DNA from: Achromobacter sp. ASV32
GTDB lineage: Bacteria; Pseudomonadota; Gammaproteobacteria; Burkholderiales; Burkholderiaceae_B
NCBI RefSeq assembly: GCF_016428805.1
Contig: NZ_JAELTJ010000002.1
Location: 62,001 to 126,000 of the forward strand
Length of the DNA: 64,000 nucleotides
Direction of reading: 5' to 3'
Shown here piece by piece: positions 23,671 through 33,800 of this stretch. A model generated the notes under the pieces. That model saw only the letters and a list, made by a program, of their open reading frames with translations. It ran no database searches and was not told where the DNA came from. Every line of letters begins with the position of its first letter. The first letter of the stretch is position 1. A program made the position numbers and the translations under genes.

Positions 23671-24870
23671 ATGACAGACACCCTTTCTCCCGATACCTTT
23701 CCGGGCGCCCGGACCGCCGTGCGCAGCTTGCGATCTTCGCAGATCCGGGAGGTGGCCAACGCGGGTTTGGGCCAGCCCGACGTGCTGCCCTTCTGGTTTG
23801 GTGAACCGGATGAGCAGACACCGCAGGCGTTCCGCGATGCGGCCATTGCGCACATCGCCTCCGGCCAGACTTTCTACGTGCAGACCTTGGGCACGCCGGC
23901 TTTGCGTGAAAGCCTGGCCGCTTATGTCAGCCGGCTGCATGGCCGCCGGGATGTCGACAACATCGCGGTCACCAGCTCGGGTACGTCAGCGCTGATGACG
24001 GCGGTGCAGGCGCTGGTGGGCAATGGCGACCATGTCGTCGCGGTAACCCCGCTGTGGCCCAACCTGGTGGAAATGCCGAAGGTGCTGGGCGCCCGCGTGA
24101 CGACCGTGGCGCTGGAGTTTTCCGAATCCGGCTGGCGCCTGGACCTGGATGCGCTGCTGCGGGCCCTGACCCCGGATGTGCGTGCGTTGCTGGTGAATTC
24201 GCCGAACAATCCTACCGGCTGGGTGCTGTCCGCCGATGAGCAGCGCACGGTGCTGGCGCACTGCCGCAAGCACGGCATCTGGATCATCGCTGACGACGTC
24301 TACGAGCGCTATTACTACGATGGGGCGGCGGCGCCCACGTTTCTGGATATCGCCCACCCCGACGACCGGGTGGTCAGCTGCAATTCCTTTTCCAAGGCCT
24401 GGCTGATGACGGGATGGCGCATTGGCTGGCTGACGGTGCCGCGATCCTTGCTGCCCGAGATCGGCAAACTGATCGAATACAGCAACACTTGCACGCCGGG
24501 TTTCGTGCAGACCGCCGCGCAATGCGCGCTTGAACAAGGCGAACCCGTTATTGCCCGCACTGTGGCACGCCTGCGCACCGCGCGCGACCACCTGGCATCG
24601 CGCCTGCTGGGCGTGCCCGGCGTAACGCTGGCGGGCAGCGCGCCCGGCGCCATGTACACGTTCTTCCGGATCGATGGCGTGACGGACAGCCTGGGATTCT
24701 GCAAAGACCTGGTCGTGCGCGGCGGCCTGGGCTTGGCGCCCGGCGTGGCTTTCGGACCCGAGGGCGAGGGCTATCTACGGTGGTGCTATGCCAGCGTGCA
24801 CGAGCGCCTGGACGAAGGGGTGGAGCGGCTGTCCCGCTATCTGGCGCGGCATCGGGGCCAGGCGGATTGA
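23671..24870 (+). CDS. PLP-dependent aminotransferase, class I/II
   Basis: The protein is 399 aa. It is a fold-type I aminotransferase: SSGTSALMTAVQALVGNGDHVV forms the phosphate-binding start, LVNSPNNPTGWVL has the conserved Asn-Pro pair, IIADDVYERYYYDG holds the cofactor Asp and Tyr, and Lys242 in SFSKAWLMTGWRIGW is the Schiff-base lysine. A C-terminal Arg (LRWCYA) should bind the substrate carboxylate. It starts with an ATG 49 bp after the aldolase gene. Together they could turn an amino acid into a 2-oxo acid for aldol cleavage. The substrate is not evident. Confidence 0.92.
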   Translation: MTDTLSPDTFPGARTAVRSLRSSQIREVANAGLGQPDVLPFWFGEPDEQTPQAFRDAAIAHIASGQTFYVQTLGTPALRESLAAYVSRLHGRRDVDNIAVTSSGTSALMTAVQALVGNGDHVVAVTPLWPNLVEMPKVLGARVTTVALEFSESGWRLDLDALLRALTPDVRALLVNSPNNPTGWVLSADEQRTVLAHCRKHGIWIIADDVYERYYYDGAAAPTFLDIAHPDDRVVSCNSFSKAWLMTGWRIGWLTVPRSLLPEIGKLIEYSNTCTPGFVQTAAQCALEQGEPVIARTVARLRTARDHLASRLLGVPGVTLAGSAPGAMYTFFRIDGVTDSLGFCKDLVVRGGLGLAPGVAFGPEGEGYLRWCYASVHERLDEGVERLSRYLARHRGQAD

Positions 24871-24927
24871 TCAACCCTTGATCGGCCGGCTCGCCCGCAG
24901 GCGTATCGTGCCGGCTTTCCATTTTGG

Positions 24928-26118
24928 ATGCGACCCATGATGCCTTCAGATCTCCCCCTTTCGCTGCCCTGGATCGACCGTCTGGTGCGGTTCGACACCA
25001 CCAGTCGACTGTCCAACCTGGGACTTGTCGAAGCCGTGCGCGATCATCTGGCCACAGCGGGGCATAGCCCCCGTCTGTTCCACAATGCAGATCGGACCAA
25101 GGCCAATCTGTTCGTCACGCTGCCCGCGCACGATGGCGCCACGCAAGGCGGCATCGTGCTGTCCGGGCATACGGATGTGGTGCCCGTAGATGGCCAGGAC
25201 TGGAGCAGCGACCCGTTCATCCCCGTCGTGCGGGACGGCCGGCTGTATGGCCGCGGCGTGTGCGACATGAAGGGTTTCATCGGCGTGGCGTTGGCCATGT
25301 TGCCTGTCTTCGCATCGCGGCGGCTACGGGTGCCGCTGCACCTGGCGTTCAGCTATGACGAGGAAGTAGGCTGCCTGGGCGCCGACGCGATGCTGCGCGA
25401 GCTGGCCCGGATCGGCATACGGCCGGACAGCTGCATCGTGGGAGAACCCACCGAAATGCGGTTGATCTCGGCGCACAAGAGCAGCAATCTATATCGCTGC
25501 ACGGTGCACGGCCACGCCGCGCATTCGTCGCTGACGCCGCACGGCGTCAATGCCATCGAGTACGCGGCCCGGGCGATCTGTCATATCCGGGACATGGCGG
25601 ACAGCCATCGCCGGAGCGGCCCGTTCGATCGTGATTTCGAGGTGCCGTTCACCACGGCGAACACCGGTCTGATCCGCGGCGGCTTGTCGGTGAACACGAT
25701 TCCGGACCGGTGCCAGTTCGAATTTGAATTCCGCACCATCCCGGGCGTCCTGGCGGCGGACGTCATCGGTGGGCTGCGCGGCTACATCACTGGCGAATTG
25801 CGCGAGCGTATCAAGGCCGAGAACCCGGCGGCGGATATCGAGCTGGAAGTATTGGCGCAAGTGCCGGGCTTCGACACTGCGGCGCAGGCGGAAATCGCCA
25901 GGTTGGTCCAGGCGCTGACCGGTGCGCGGACCATGGAAAAGGTGGCCTATTGCACCGAAGCCGGCCTGTTCCAGCGGGCAGGCATGACCGCTGTGGTGTG
26001 CGGCCCGGGCAACCTGCAGCAGGCGCATCGCGCCGACGAATATGTGGACCTCGACCAGATCCGCGTCTGCGAGCGGTTCATGGAAAAGCTTGCCGATCAC
26101 TTGCAAATGGCCGACTGA
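24928..26118 (+). CDS. argE: M20-family deacylase, acetylornithine deacetylase (ArgE)-like
   Basis: The protein is 396 aa. It is a dinuclear zinc amidohydrolase: SGHTDVVPVDGQDW (metal His and catalytic Asp), YGRGVCDMKGFIGVAL (bridging Asp), SYDEEVGCLGA (catalytic Glu pair), IVGEPTEMRL, and the dimerisation-domain CTVHGHAAHSS. These fit ArgE more than DapE. Three starts lie within 12 bp (24928, 24937, 24940). Its setting in an aminotransferase-transporter cluster, rather than with arginine genes, suggests it removes an N-acyl group from an imported compound; the argE symbol is by similarity only. Confidence 0.82.
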   Translation: MRPMMPSDLPLSLPWIDRLVRFDTTSRLSNLGLVEAVRDHLATAGHSPRLFHNADRTKANLFVTLPAHDGATQGGIVLSGHTDVVPVDGQDWSSDPFIPVVRDGRLYGRGVCDMKGFIGVALAMLPVFASRRLRVPLHLAFSYDEEVGCLGADAMLRELARIGIRPDSCIVGEPTEMRLISAHKSSNLYRCTVHGHAAHSSLTPHGVNAIEYAARAICHIRDMADSHRRSGPFDRDFEVPFTTANTGLIRGGLSVNTIPDRCQFEFEFRTIPGVLAADVIGGLRGYITGELRERIKAENPAADIELEVLAQVPGFDTAAQAEIARLVQALTGARTMEKVAYCTEAGLFQRAGMTAVVCGPGNLQQAHRADEYVDLDQIRVCERFMEKLADHLQMAD

Positions 26119-26163
26119 ACAGGCCGACGCGTCATCAACTCAATAAACCAAAGGGAAAGAGAC

Positions 26164-27477
26164 ATGAGTATTTCTGAAAGCGTGCCGCTGGGCGCGGCAA
26201 GGCCGGTTGCGGTGCCCGCGGCGGATGCCGCCCGTCGCAAGCAGGCTCGCCGGGCGGTGATCGCCGCGTCGATCGGCAATGCGCTGGAATGGTTCGACAT
26301 GATCGCGTACGGCACCTTCGCGCTGGTCATCGCCAAGCTGTACTTTCCGTCGGCCAGCGAAAGCTCATCGCTGCTGCTGGCGCTGGCAACCTTCGGCGTG
26401 TCGTTCCTGATGCGGCCGTTGGGCGCTATCGTGCTGGGCACCTATGCGGACCGGGCCGGGCGCAAGGCAGCCCTGACCGCGTCTATTTTCCTGATGATGA
26501 TCGGCACACTGCTGATCGTGCTGGTGCCCACGCATGCTCAGATTGGCGTCACGGCATCGGTGATCATCCTGATCGCGCGGCTGATCCAGGGTTTTTCCGC
26601 CGGCGGCGAGTTCGGCAGCGCCACCGCGTTTCTCATCGAGTATGCCCCCGACCGGCGCGCCTATTACGCCAGTTGGCAGGTCGCCAGCCAGGGCGCTGCG
26701 ATCTTGCTGGCTGCGGTGTTCGGCACGGCGCTGCATGCCGGCCTGACGCAAGCGCAATTGGAAAGCTGGGGATGGCGGGTGCCGTTTATTTTCGGCTTGC
26801 TGATCGCGCCGGTCGGCTACTACATCCGTCGCCACATGGATGAAACGCCGGAATTCAGCGCGGCCAAAGCGTCGGATTCGCCGTTGGGCGATATGTTCGC
26901 GGGTCAGAAGCTGCGACTGGCCGTCACGGTCGGGTTTGTGGCGCTGGGCTCGGTGGGCAATTATCTCGCCCTGTACATGCCGACGTACTCGATACGTCAA
27001 TTGGGGCTGCCGCCGACGATCGGCTTTCTGGCGACGTTGGTGACCGGCGTGATCATGACGGTGGGCTCGCCCTTCGTGGGCGCTTGGGCCGACCGCATCG
27101 GCCCCGCCCGCATCATGACGGTTACCGCGGCGCTGACGGCGGTGTTGTGCTATCCGCTGTTCTTCGTGCTGGTGTCGCACCCGACGGTTGCCGTACTGAT
27201 GGGCGTGCAGGTGGTCCTGGGCGTCTTGGCCACCGCCTATTTCGCACCGATGCCCGCGTTGATGTCCGCCATATTCCCGGTGCAGGTCCGTACGACCGGT
27301 CTGTCGCTAGGCTACAACATCGCGGTCACGATCTTCGGCGGCTTTGCGCCGTTTATCCTGACGTGGCTGATCGACAGCACGGGCTCCCGCTTGTCGCCCA
27401 GCTATTACTTGTTTGCCGTGGCCCTGATGGCCTTGGTGTCGCTGTCCATGGCGCGGGTCCGGTTCAGCCAGCGATAG
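26164..27477 (+). CDS. MFS transporter, metabolite:H+ symporter (MHS) family
   Basis: The protein is 437 aa with twelve hydrophobic segments. MHS hallmarks are ASIGNALEWFDMIAYGTFA in the first helix and RPLGAIVLGTYADRAGRKAAL between helices two and three, then LIARLIQGFSAGGEFGSATAFLIEYAPDRRAYYAS. Relatives (ShiA, ProP, KgtP) import shikimate, proline/betaine or 2-oxoglutarate with protons. It is the last gene of the Lrp-linked cluster, 45 bp after the deacylase with a GGGAAAGAG ribosome site. It probably imports the substrate of that pathway. Confidence 0.9.
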   Translation: MSISESVPLGAARPVAVPAADAARRKQARRAVIAASIGNALEWFDMIAYGTFALVIAKLYFPSASESSSLLLALATFGVSFLMRPLGAIVLGTYADRAGRKAALTASIFLMMIGTLLIVLVPTHAQIGVTASVIILIARLIQGFSAGGEFGSATAFLIEYAPDRRAYYASWQVASQGAAILLAAVFGTALHAGLTQAQLESWGWRVPFIFGLLIAPVGYYIRRHMDETPEFSAAKASDSPLGDMFAGQKLRLAVTVGFVALGSVGNYLALYMPTYSIRQLGLPPTIGFLATLVTGVIMTVGSPFVGAWADRIGPARIMTVTAALTAVLCYPLFFVLVSHPTVAVLMGVQVVLGVLATAYFAPMPALMSAIFPVQVRTTGLSLGYNIAVTIFGGFAPFILTWLIDSTGSRLSPSYYLFAVALMALVSLSMARVRFSQR

Positions 27478-27606
27478 CGGGCGCCGCCGCGGCCATTCCG
27501 GGCTTGCCGCCGGAACGCCGCGGCGTTGTCAACGGAAGCAGCAGCGCAAGATCGGGCGGGAAAGGCATAATTGCCCTTTTTCTTGCGCCAAGAAAGGTTC
27601 TTCCGT

Positions 27607-28221
27607 ATGACCGACGCCGTACCCATCAGCCAAGCCGACTACGACCTGCCCCTGGAAAAGCTGGAAGCCCACTTGCTGGCGCAGCGCCAGCGCGCGGCGG
27701 ACGTGGTCAATGCGGCAACGCGCAACTGGACCTGGGTGCGCCATGGCGCGTTCCTGGCGTCCATCGTCATCGTCGGCATCGAGAAACTGACGACCGGCAA
27801 GGTCGGCGCCAATACCGCGGTCTTCGCAAGCGTGATACTGCTGATGGCATTGAGCTTCATCGCCGCGGCCAAGACCCGCCGCATCATCAAAGGCCTGGGC
27901 AACGGGCAGCCCACGCCCAAGTGGGTGCTCAAGCGCATGATCCGCAAAACCATTTTCAAGGGCGCCGACAGCCTGCGCGGTTCGGCCCGGTTCTATCCGG
28001 ATCGCTTCGTGCTGGAGCAGAACGGCAGCCATTTCGAATCCGACTACGAGAACGACAAGATCGAATTGATCGCCCTGACGCCGGATTATCTGCAGATCAT
28101 TCCGGTGCAACGCAAGGACGTGGCGGACGAGGTGTATTTCATTCCGCTGGCGGCGGTGGATCAGCCCGAGGAACTGCTGAAGTTCCTGGGCGGCAAGCCT
28201 AATTATGTGGATGCGGTGTAG
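27607..28221 (+). CDS. Membrane protein with YcxB-like cytoplasmic domain
   Basis: The protein is 204 aa. A polar N-terminal helix is followed by two membrane segments (about residues 47-61 and 67-88) with a short loop. The cytoplasmic C-terminal ~100 residues (ARFYPDRFVLEQNGSHFESDY, then YFIPLAAVDQPEELLKFL) have the strand pattern of YcxB-like PH-fold domains. It stands alone and its function is unknown. The ATG at 27607 follows an AAGAAAGG ribosome site. Normal GC-rich codon use indicates a resident gene. Confidence 0.65.
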   Translation: MTDAVPISQADYDLPLEKLEAHLLAQRQRAADVVNAATRNWTWVRHGAFLASIVIVGIEKLTTGKVGANTAVFASVILLMALSFIAAAKTRRIIKGLGNGQPTPKWVLKRMIRKTIFKGADSLRGSARFYPDRFVLEQNGSHFESDYENDKIELIALTPDYLQIIPVQRKDVADEVYFIPLAAVDQPEELLKFLGGKPNYVDAV

Positions 28222-28382
28222 CTGCGGCAGCGTGCCATCCTTGAACGATGCGTGCCTGATTGAGTCCGATAGTGTGGGGACGTGCCCAATCTTGCGATGT
28301 GTCGCCTTGCTGCGCCGGCATCTTTAGGGTAAATTTTGAGCAGCCCTTCGTTCAGCGAACGCCCAAGTTCCACTTGGGACCC

Positions 28383-29240
28383 TTATGTAGCTGGCGCGGG
28401 GCTTTTCCTTTTCCGCTTTGCATATTCCGGCCTGATCTCAAGGTTGGCGGGTTTGAAGAGCCAGTGTCGGTAAGGATGGCTCCAGCGCGTCTTGGGTTCT
28501 CCGTCCGTGCTGATCCCAATATTGAAGTTGGGATGTATCTGGCGAATGCTCGAATTGATGTGCTTGTAAACACGCGCTTTCGCTAGCGTGCGCTTGCCTC
28601 GAACATGGGCACCTTTTGGAATTTCCCTGTGCTTTTCATTCAGGCGGAATTGCATGGATCCCAGTACGACATCCAGACATTGAAGGATTACGTGCTGCTT
28701 GGAATCGACCTCTGCGATCGAATCTTCTTTCAGAGTAATCCCGGCTTGGCGGAATGTTCGGCTACGGCTCAACCCGGATACATAGTTTCTAAATGCCTGG
28801 CACTTTTCATTGGTATCCGGTAGCTGGTCAAAATAGATGCGCAGATGCGCGGGCTCTTGCTTAGCGGTGCGGTACTGCAACCCGAAAGCATGCTTGACGA
28901 ACTGGTAGTACAGAAGAAAGAAGCTGTTTTCCCGTTCAGTCGCCGAGAGCTGGACTGCACCATAGTAGTTCTGCGTGAACATGATGCGAATCTTGAGCTT
29001 TCCTGCGGCGACCAGACCAAACGTTGTGGTCATCAGCTCGACATACTTGCCAGCATAGGCCTCTGAAATTTTCTGCCATTTGACCTCTGCACCGAGGTTG
29101 AGGGCATCCTTTGTGCTGAGAAGCGTATCGGTGACTTCATTGAGGTGGACAGATTCGACGAGCGCGCCGCCATAAAAATTGGCGAAGTGCTTGCCGGATA
29201 CATCGGATTCGTCGCAGTAGAGAATCAACTCGCGAGACAT
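28383..29240 (-). CDS. DUF3800-domain protein
   Basis: The protein is 285 aa. The ATG at 29240 gives the family start, LILYCDESDVSGKHFANFYGGALV, where the DES acids open an RNase-H-like fold. LRIYFDQLPD and ILQCLDVVLGSMQFRLNEKHR carry further acidic residues, as in other DUF3800 proteins. The family is often found in mobile islands and near defence genes, but no biochemical role is firmly known. GC content is noticeably lower than in both flanks, so it was probably acquired horizontally. The basic C-terminus (EYAKRKRKSPAPAT) may bind nucleic acid. It has no obvious partner gene. Confidence 0.75.
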   Translation of the reverse strand: MSRELILYCDESDVSGKHFANFYGGALVESVHLNEVTDTLLSTKDALNLGAEVKWQKISEAYAGKYVELMTTTFGLVAAGKLKIRIMFTQNYYGAVQLSATERENSFFLLYYQFVKHAFGLQYRTAKQEPAHLRIYFDQLPDTNEKCQAFRNYVSGLSRSRTFRQAGITLKEDSIAEVDSKQHVILQCLDVVLGSMQFRLNEKHREIPKGAHVRGKRTLAKARVYKHINSSIRQIHPNFNIGISTDGEPKTRWSHPYRHWLFKPANLEIRPEYAKRKRKSPAPAT

Positions 29241-29441
29241 GTGGGGCGTGGATTGGTGGATGATGTGACGAGGTCTGGAGAAAGACCAGCGCATCGACGC
29301 AATGTCCATGAGCTCGATTCGAGTGTCTCACGCCCCTTGTCTGCCCACAGCGGGTGTCAGTCCGATATCCGCTTCAGCGGCGGTTGTTGCGCACTGCGGA
29401 CGCACCTTCTATCCCGACGCCTTACGCCAGCATCTTGCCGT

Positions 29442-30374
29442 TCATTCATACGCCTGCCTGGCCGCGGACCACTTGAAGGTCCGCTTCCATTTACCGCCCT
29501 GTTGACGCAACTGGATATCAAAGTAGCCGCCCGTCTTGCCGGGCAGCAACACCAGGGAATTGCTGGCGTCCGATTCGTCATGCTCGCGCGTGCCGTCCGG
29601 GTTCCAGTCGCCAGCGATCGATTTGACGAACGACATGGGCTGGGCGAAGACGACCCGCAGGGCCGCGCCATTGATGCGGAACAGGTACAGCGCCTCGAAG
29701 TCGGCGCCGCCGCCGGCGTAGCCTTCGCTCCAGCCGGCGCGCAGGCCGAAGGCCACGGCCTCGGGGGCGATCTTGTAGGGCGCCAGGTCAAAGCGCTTCC
29801 AGCTTTGCGGCGACGATAGCCGAGGCGTGCCGGCGTCCTGCATGTCCAGGTCGATGGGCAGGTCGATGTCGGTGTCGCTCCAGTCGGTCTGCGTGGTGAC
29901 CGGGCCGTCGGTGCGCGCCACCAGCTTGGGCGCGGCGCCCGCGGCGGATTCAAATACCCCGACCCACATCTCGTTCTTGTCTTCGTCGCGCGACAGGTTG
30001 TTGCAGCCGCCGCCGCCATATTTCTGGAGCCGTTCGGCGCGCTCGGCGGTGGCCGCCAGGCAGACCATGGCGACGAACGATCCGGGGCGTTGCGGCCAGG
30101 CCTTGGCGCCGGCCACCAGCAGCCGCTTGGGATTCTGGCCGGGCGCCAGCTGCTGCAGCAGGAACGTGTCGGTGAACCCCGCCGGCAGTTGCGCGCCCAG
30201 GCCATCGGGCTGGGGCGCGCCGCTCATTTGGGCGTCGTACAGCTTGCGTGCGTCCTGGGTCTTGATGGCGCCGGGAACCTGATCCAGGGATTGCACCCGG
30301 GTATCCGCCAGCGCCAGGGGCGCGTGCAAGGCATAGATCAGCGGGCAGAGCAGCAGGGCAGGACGCAGGCGCAT
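29442..30374 (-). CDS. Hypothetical exported protein
   Basis: The protein is 310 aa. It begins with a Sec signal peptide (ALLLCPLIYALHAPLALA, cleavage before DTRVQ). The mature part is mostly beta-strand and loop, with two Cys (MVCLAA and GGGGCNN) that could bond, a LPIDLDMQDAG stretch, and a C-terminal beta repeat (SLVLLPGKTGGYFDIQLRQ). No catalytic motif was recognised. It is probably periplasmic. It is divergent from the DUF4011 helicase gene across a 469-bp gap. Codon use is typical of the chromosome. Confidence 0.65.
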   Translation of the reverse strand: MRLRPALLLCPLIYALHAPLALADTRVQSLDQVPGAIKTQDARKLYDAQMSGAPQPDGLGAQLPAGFTDTFLLQQLAPGQNPKRLLVAGAKAWPQRPGSFVAMVCLAATAERAERLQKYGGGGCNNLSRDEDKNEMWVGVFESAAGAAPKLVARTDGPVTTQTDWSDTDIDLPIDLDMQDAGTPRLSSPQSWKRFDLAPYKIAPEAVAFGLRAGWSEGYAGGGADFEALYLFRINGAALRVVFAQPMSFVKSIAGDWNPDGTREHDESDASNSLVLLPGKTGGYFDIQLRQQGGKWKRTFKWSAARQAYE

Positions 30375-30843
30375 CGATGAAACCAGGCGGTAGTGAAGTT
30401 GCCTGATTATCGCTGAACGGCGGCGCGGCAGGGCCGTCGAATTTTCTCAGCAAACCGTCAGGAATTGCTTCGCCTCTTCAACGTCCGCAATGGCTCGCGC
30501 GTGAGTCGCATCAATCCGTTATCCGCCCCGATGGCTTGAAGATCACGCATGCACCGCGGCCTGACCGAAGCCCAGGGCACCCGAATATTCCAAGTGCGAC
30601 ACCGGGTATTGCGAATCTGCCGGCTATCTCTTTAAAAAAATCGGACACCCGCCCGGCGGGCCCTGTATTTCAGTCTATATTCCCTGGGCGAAACCCGTTG
30701 CCGCCGCGGTCTGGCTCATCGCGCCCGCGCAACGCGTATTCCGCCCGCCCCGATTGTCCGGGCCCGGTGCCTGCGCGGCCGTTGCGGCTGCCCAATGCGC
30801 GCCGCCGGCGCTGGCGGGCGATGAACCGAACCGAGAGAGATCG
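30375..30843. other. Intergenic region between divergent genes
   Basis: This 469-bp gap has no credible gene. Frames across it are arginine-rich shadows or lack starts. It should hold the two divergent promoters; an A-run near 30635 followed by a GC-rich inverted repeat (CCCGCCCGGCGGGC) is the only structure I see. An in-frame ATG at 30754 could extend the helicase by 30 residues, but I prefer the ATG at 30844. Confidence 0.5.
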
Positions 30844-33800
30844 ATGGATAAGCGACAAGACCTGGAACAGCCGGCCATCCAGGAGGGCGCGGCGCATGCC
30901 GTGGGGCGTGGCGAGTCGGAACCGCTGGCCCGCGATGCGATCGTCATTGATATCGAGGCAGACCCGACGCTGGGTTATGCCTCGATCCAGAACGCCGTGC
31001 CGGTGCTGCGGTCGCTGCGCCTGACCAACCGGTCGCAAGACACCTTCGAGAATCTGGAAGTCCACATCCGCTGCAATCCGGCCTTTGCGCAGAGCGTGCG
31101 GCTGCGCTTTGATGTGCTGGTGCCGGGAGAAATCCGCCGCATCGCACCGCTGGATCTGACGCCGGACCATGGCTACCTGGCCGATCTGCAGGAATCCCAG
31201 CGCGCCAGCATCGACGTCACGGTGCAGGCCGGTGCGCAAATCCTGGGCCGCGCATCGCAACCGGTGGCCGTGCTGGCGTACGACCAATGGGCAGGCACGC
31301 GCGCGTTGCCGGAGTTGTTGGCCGCATTCTCGATGCCGAACAATCCGGCGGTGGACGTGCTGATCGGCAAGGCCGCCAAGCTGCTGCGCAGTCAGCACAG
31401 CGAGCTGACGCTGAACGGCTACCAGTCCAAGAGCCGCGACGTGGTCTGGAAGCAGGTGTCGGCCATCTACAGCACGCTGGCCGCCGAGACCCTGCACTAT
31501 GCCGAACCGCCGGCCTCGTTCGGCGTGGACGGCCAGAAGATCCGTACGCCCGACCGCATCCTGGAAGCCCGCGTGGCGACCTGCCTGGACCTGGCCATGC
31601 TGTTCTCGTCGTGTCTGGAGCAGGCCGGGTTGCGCCCCGTGATCCTGATGAAGGACGGCCACGCCTGGGTTGGCGTGTGGCTGCACCCGGCGTGTTTCGC
31701 GGATCCGTTGACCGATGACGTGCAGGCGGTGCGCAAGCGCGTGGACAGCGGCGAATTCCTGGTCTTTGAAACCACCGGCATCGCGCAGCATCCCAATTTC
31801 CGCCCGTCGCTGCGGCTGGCGCTGTCGCAAGGGGCGGCGCACCTGCGCGAAGAGAACACCTTTCGCTACGCCATCGACGTGCATCGCGCGCGTGAACTGC
31901 AGATCAAGCCGCTGCCATCGCGCGGGGGCGGCGTCGTGCCCGGCGAGGCCGAGGCCGCCGAGCGGCCCGCCGCCATCGAACCGACGCCTGATCTGCCGCC
32001 GCTGGACCCGGAGTTTGTCATCAGCCTGGAGCCGGCGGACGACACGCCCGAAGGCCGGCTGGCCAAGTGGAAGTCCCGTCTGCTCGACCTGACATTGCGC
32101 AACCGGCTCCTGAATTTCAAGAACACCAAGTCGACGCTGCCGCTGGTGGCGCCCGATCTGGCGCGCCTGGAAGACGCCATCGCCGACGGCAGCGAGTTCC
32201 GCATCCGTGCGCAGCCCGCCGCGCTGATGGACGGCAACGACCCGCGCGTGGCGCAAGTGCACGTGGACCGCGGTGGTCGCGCGCCGCTGGACGACATGGC
32301 GCTGGAGGCCCTGGGCAACCGGGAATTGATCGCGCGGGTGCCGCAGGAGGCCTTGGACGCCAATCTGCTGACCATCTTTGGCGCGGCGCGCACCGGGCTG
32401 GAGGAGGGGGGCGCCAACACGCTGTACCTGGCCATGGGCATGCTGCGCTGGACGGAAGACCCCGCCGCCGAAAGCGTCCACCTGGCGCCGCTGATCCTGG
32501 TGCCCGTGTCACTGCAGCGCCAGTCCGTGCGCAGCGGTTTCCGGCTGGTGCGGCACGACGACGAGACCATCATCAACCCGACGTTGTTGCAGATGCTGCG
32601 CAACAACTACGAACTGCGCATCCCGGGCCTGGACGTTCTGCCGGCCGACGACAAGGGCGTGGACGTGGCGCGTGTGTTGCAGGCCTTCCGCCTGGCGGTA
32701 CGCGAGATCGCCGGCTGGGAGGTGTTGGAGCAGGCGCACCTGGGCATCTTCTCGTTCACCAAGTACCTGATGTGGAAGGACCTGCAGGATCGCAGCGCGC
32801 AGCTCAAGAGCAACCGCGTCGTCCAGCACCTGATCGACCATCCGGGCCAGGCTTTTGCGCAAACCCCCTGGGACCCGCGCTTTGAACGGCTGGACGAAAG
32901 CTACAGCCCGCAGGATCTGCTGACGCCGCTGCTGTCCGATTCGTCGCAGCTGAAGGCGATCTGCGCGGTTGATGCTGGCCGTGACCTGGTGCTGGAAGGC
33001 CCGCCGGGCACCGGCAAGAGCCAGACCATCACCAACCTGATCGCGCATCTGCTGGCGCGCGGCAAGACGGTGCTGTTCGTCTCGGAAAAAATGGCGGCGC
33101 TGGAAGTGGTGCATCGCCGCCTGGCCAATATCGGCCTGGGGCCGTTCTGCCTGGAACTGCATTCTTCCAAGGCGCGCAAATCCGAAGTGCTGCAGCAGCT
33201 GGGCAAGGCGCTGGACCACAGCGGCCAGCGCAGCAGCGAAGACTGGCTGCGCGAGGCCGAGCGCCTGGGTGTGCTGCGCCAGGAACTGAACGGCCTGGTG
33301 GATGCGCTGCATCATCGGCATCCCAATGGCCTGACCGTGTATGACGCCATCGGCACCAGCATCCAGCACGCCGGCCAGGCGCCGTCGCCGATGCACTGGC
33401 CCGATGCGCACGCGCACGGCTACGACGCGTTGGCGCAACTGCGCGAGGCTGCCCGCCGGATGGCGACCCTGTCCGGGGAATTGGGCGCGTTGCATGGCCA
33501 TCCGCTGGCGCACATCGGCAGGGCCGAATGGAGCCCCAGCTGGCAGGACGCGTTGCTGGCGTCGGCGCAGGCGCTGGACCAGGCGGTGGACGGCTTCAAA
33601 ACCCGCATCGCCGCGGCAGGCGAAGGACTGGGCGTGCCGGCTGCCGGCCTGAGCCTGGACGCCTACGCCCGCCTGGATGCGCTGATCGACGTGCTGCTGG
33701 CCGCGCCGCAGGTGCCCGCCGGCCTGGCCGCGCAGGCACATGATCCGGCGGCCCGGCTGCAAGTGCAGGCGCTGGCCCGGCATGGTCTGGCGCGCAATGC

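Noticed and set aside
30754-30843. 30-residue N-terminal extension of the DUF4011 helicase
   Set aside because: Low-complexity Ala/Pro/Arg sequence. The ATG at 30844 has a GAGAGAG ribosome site at good distance.
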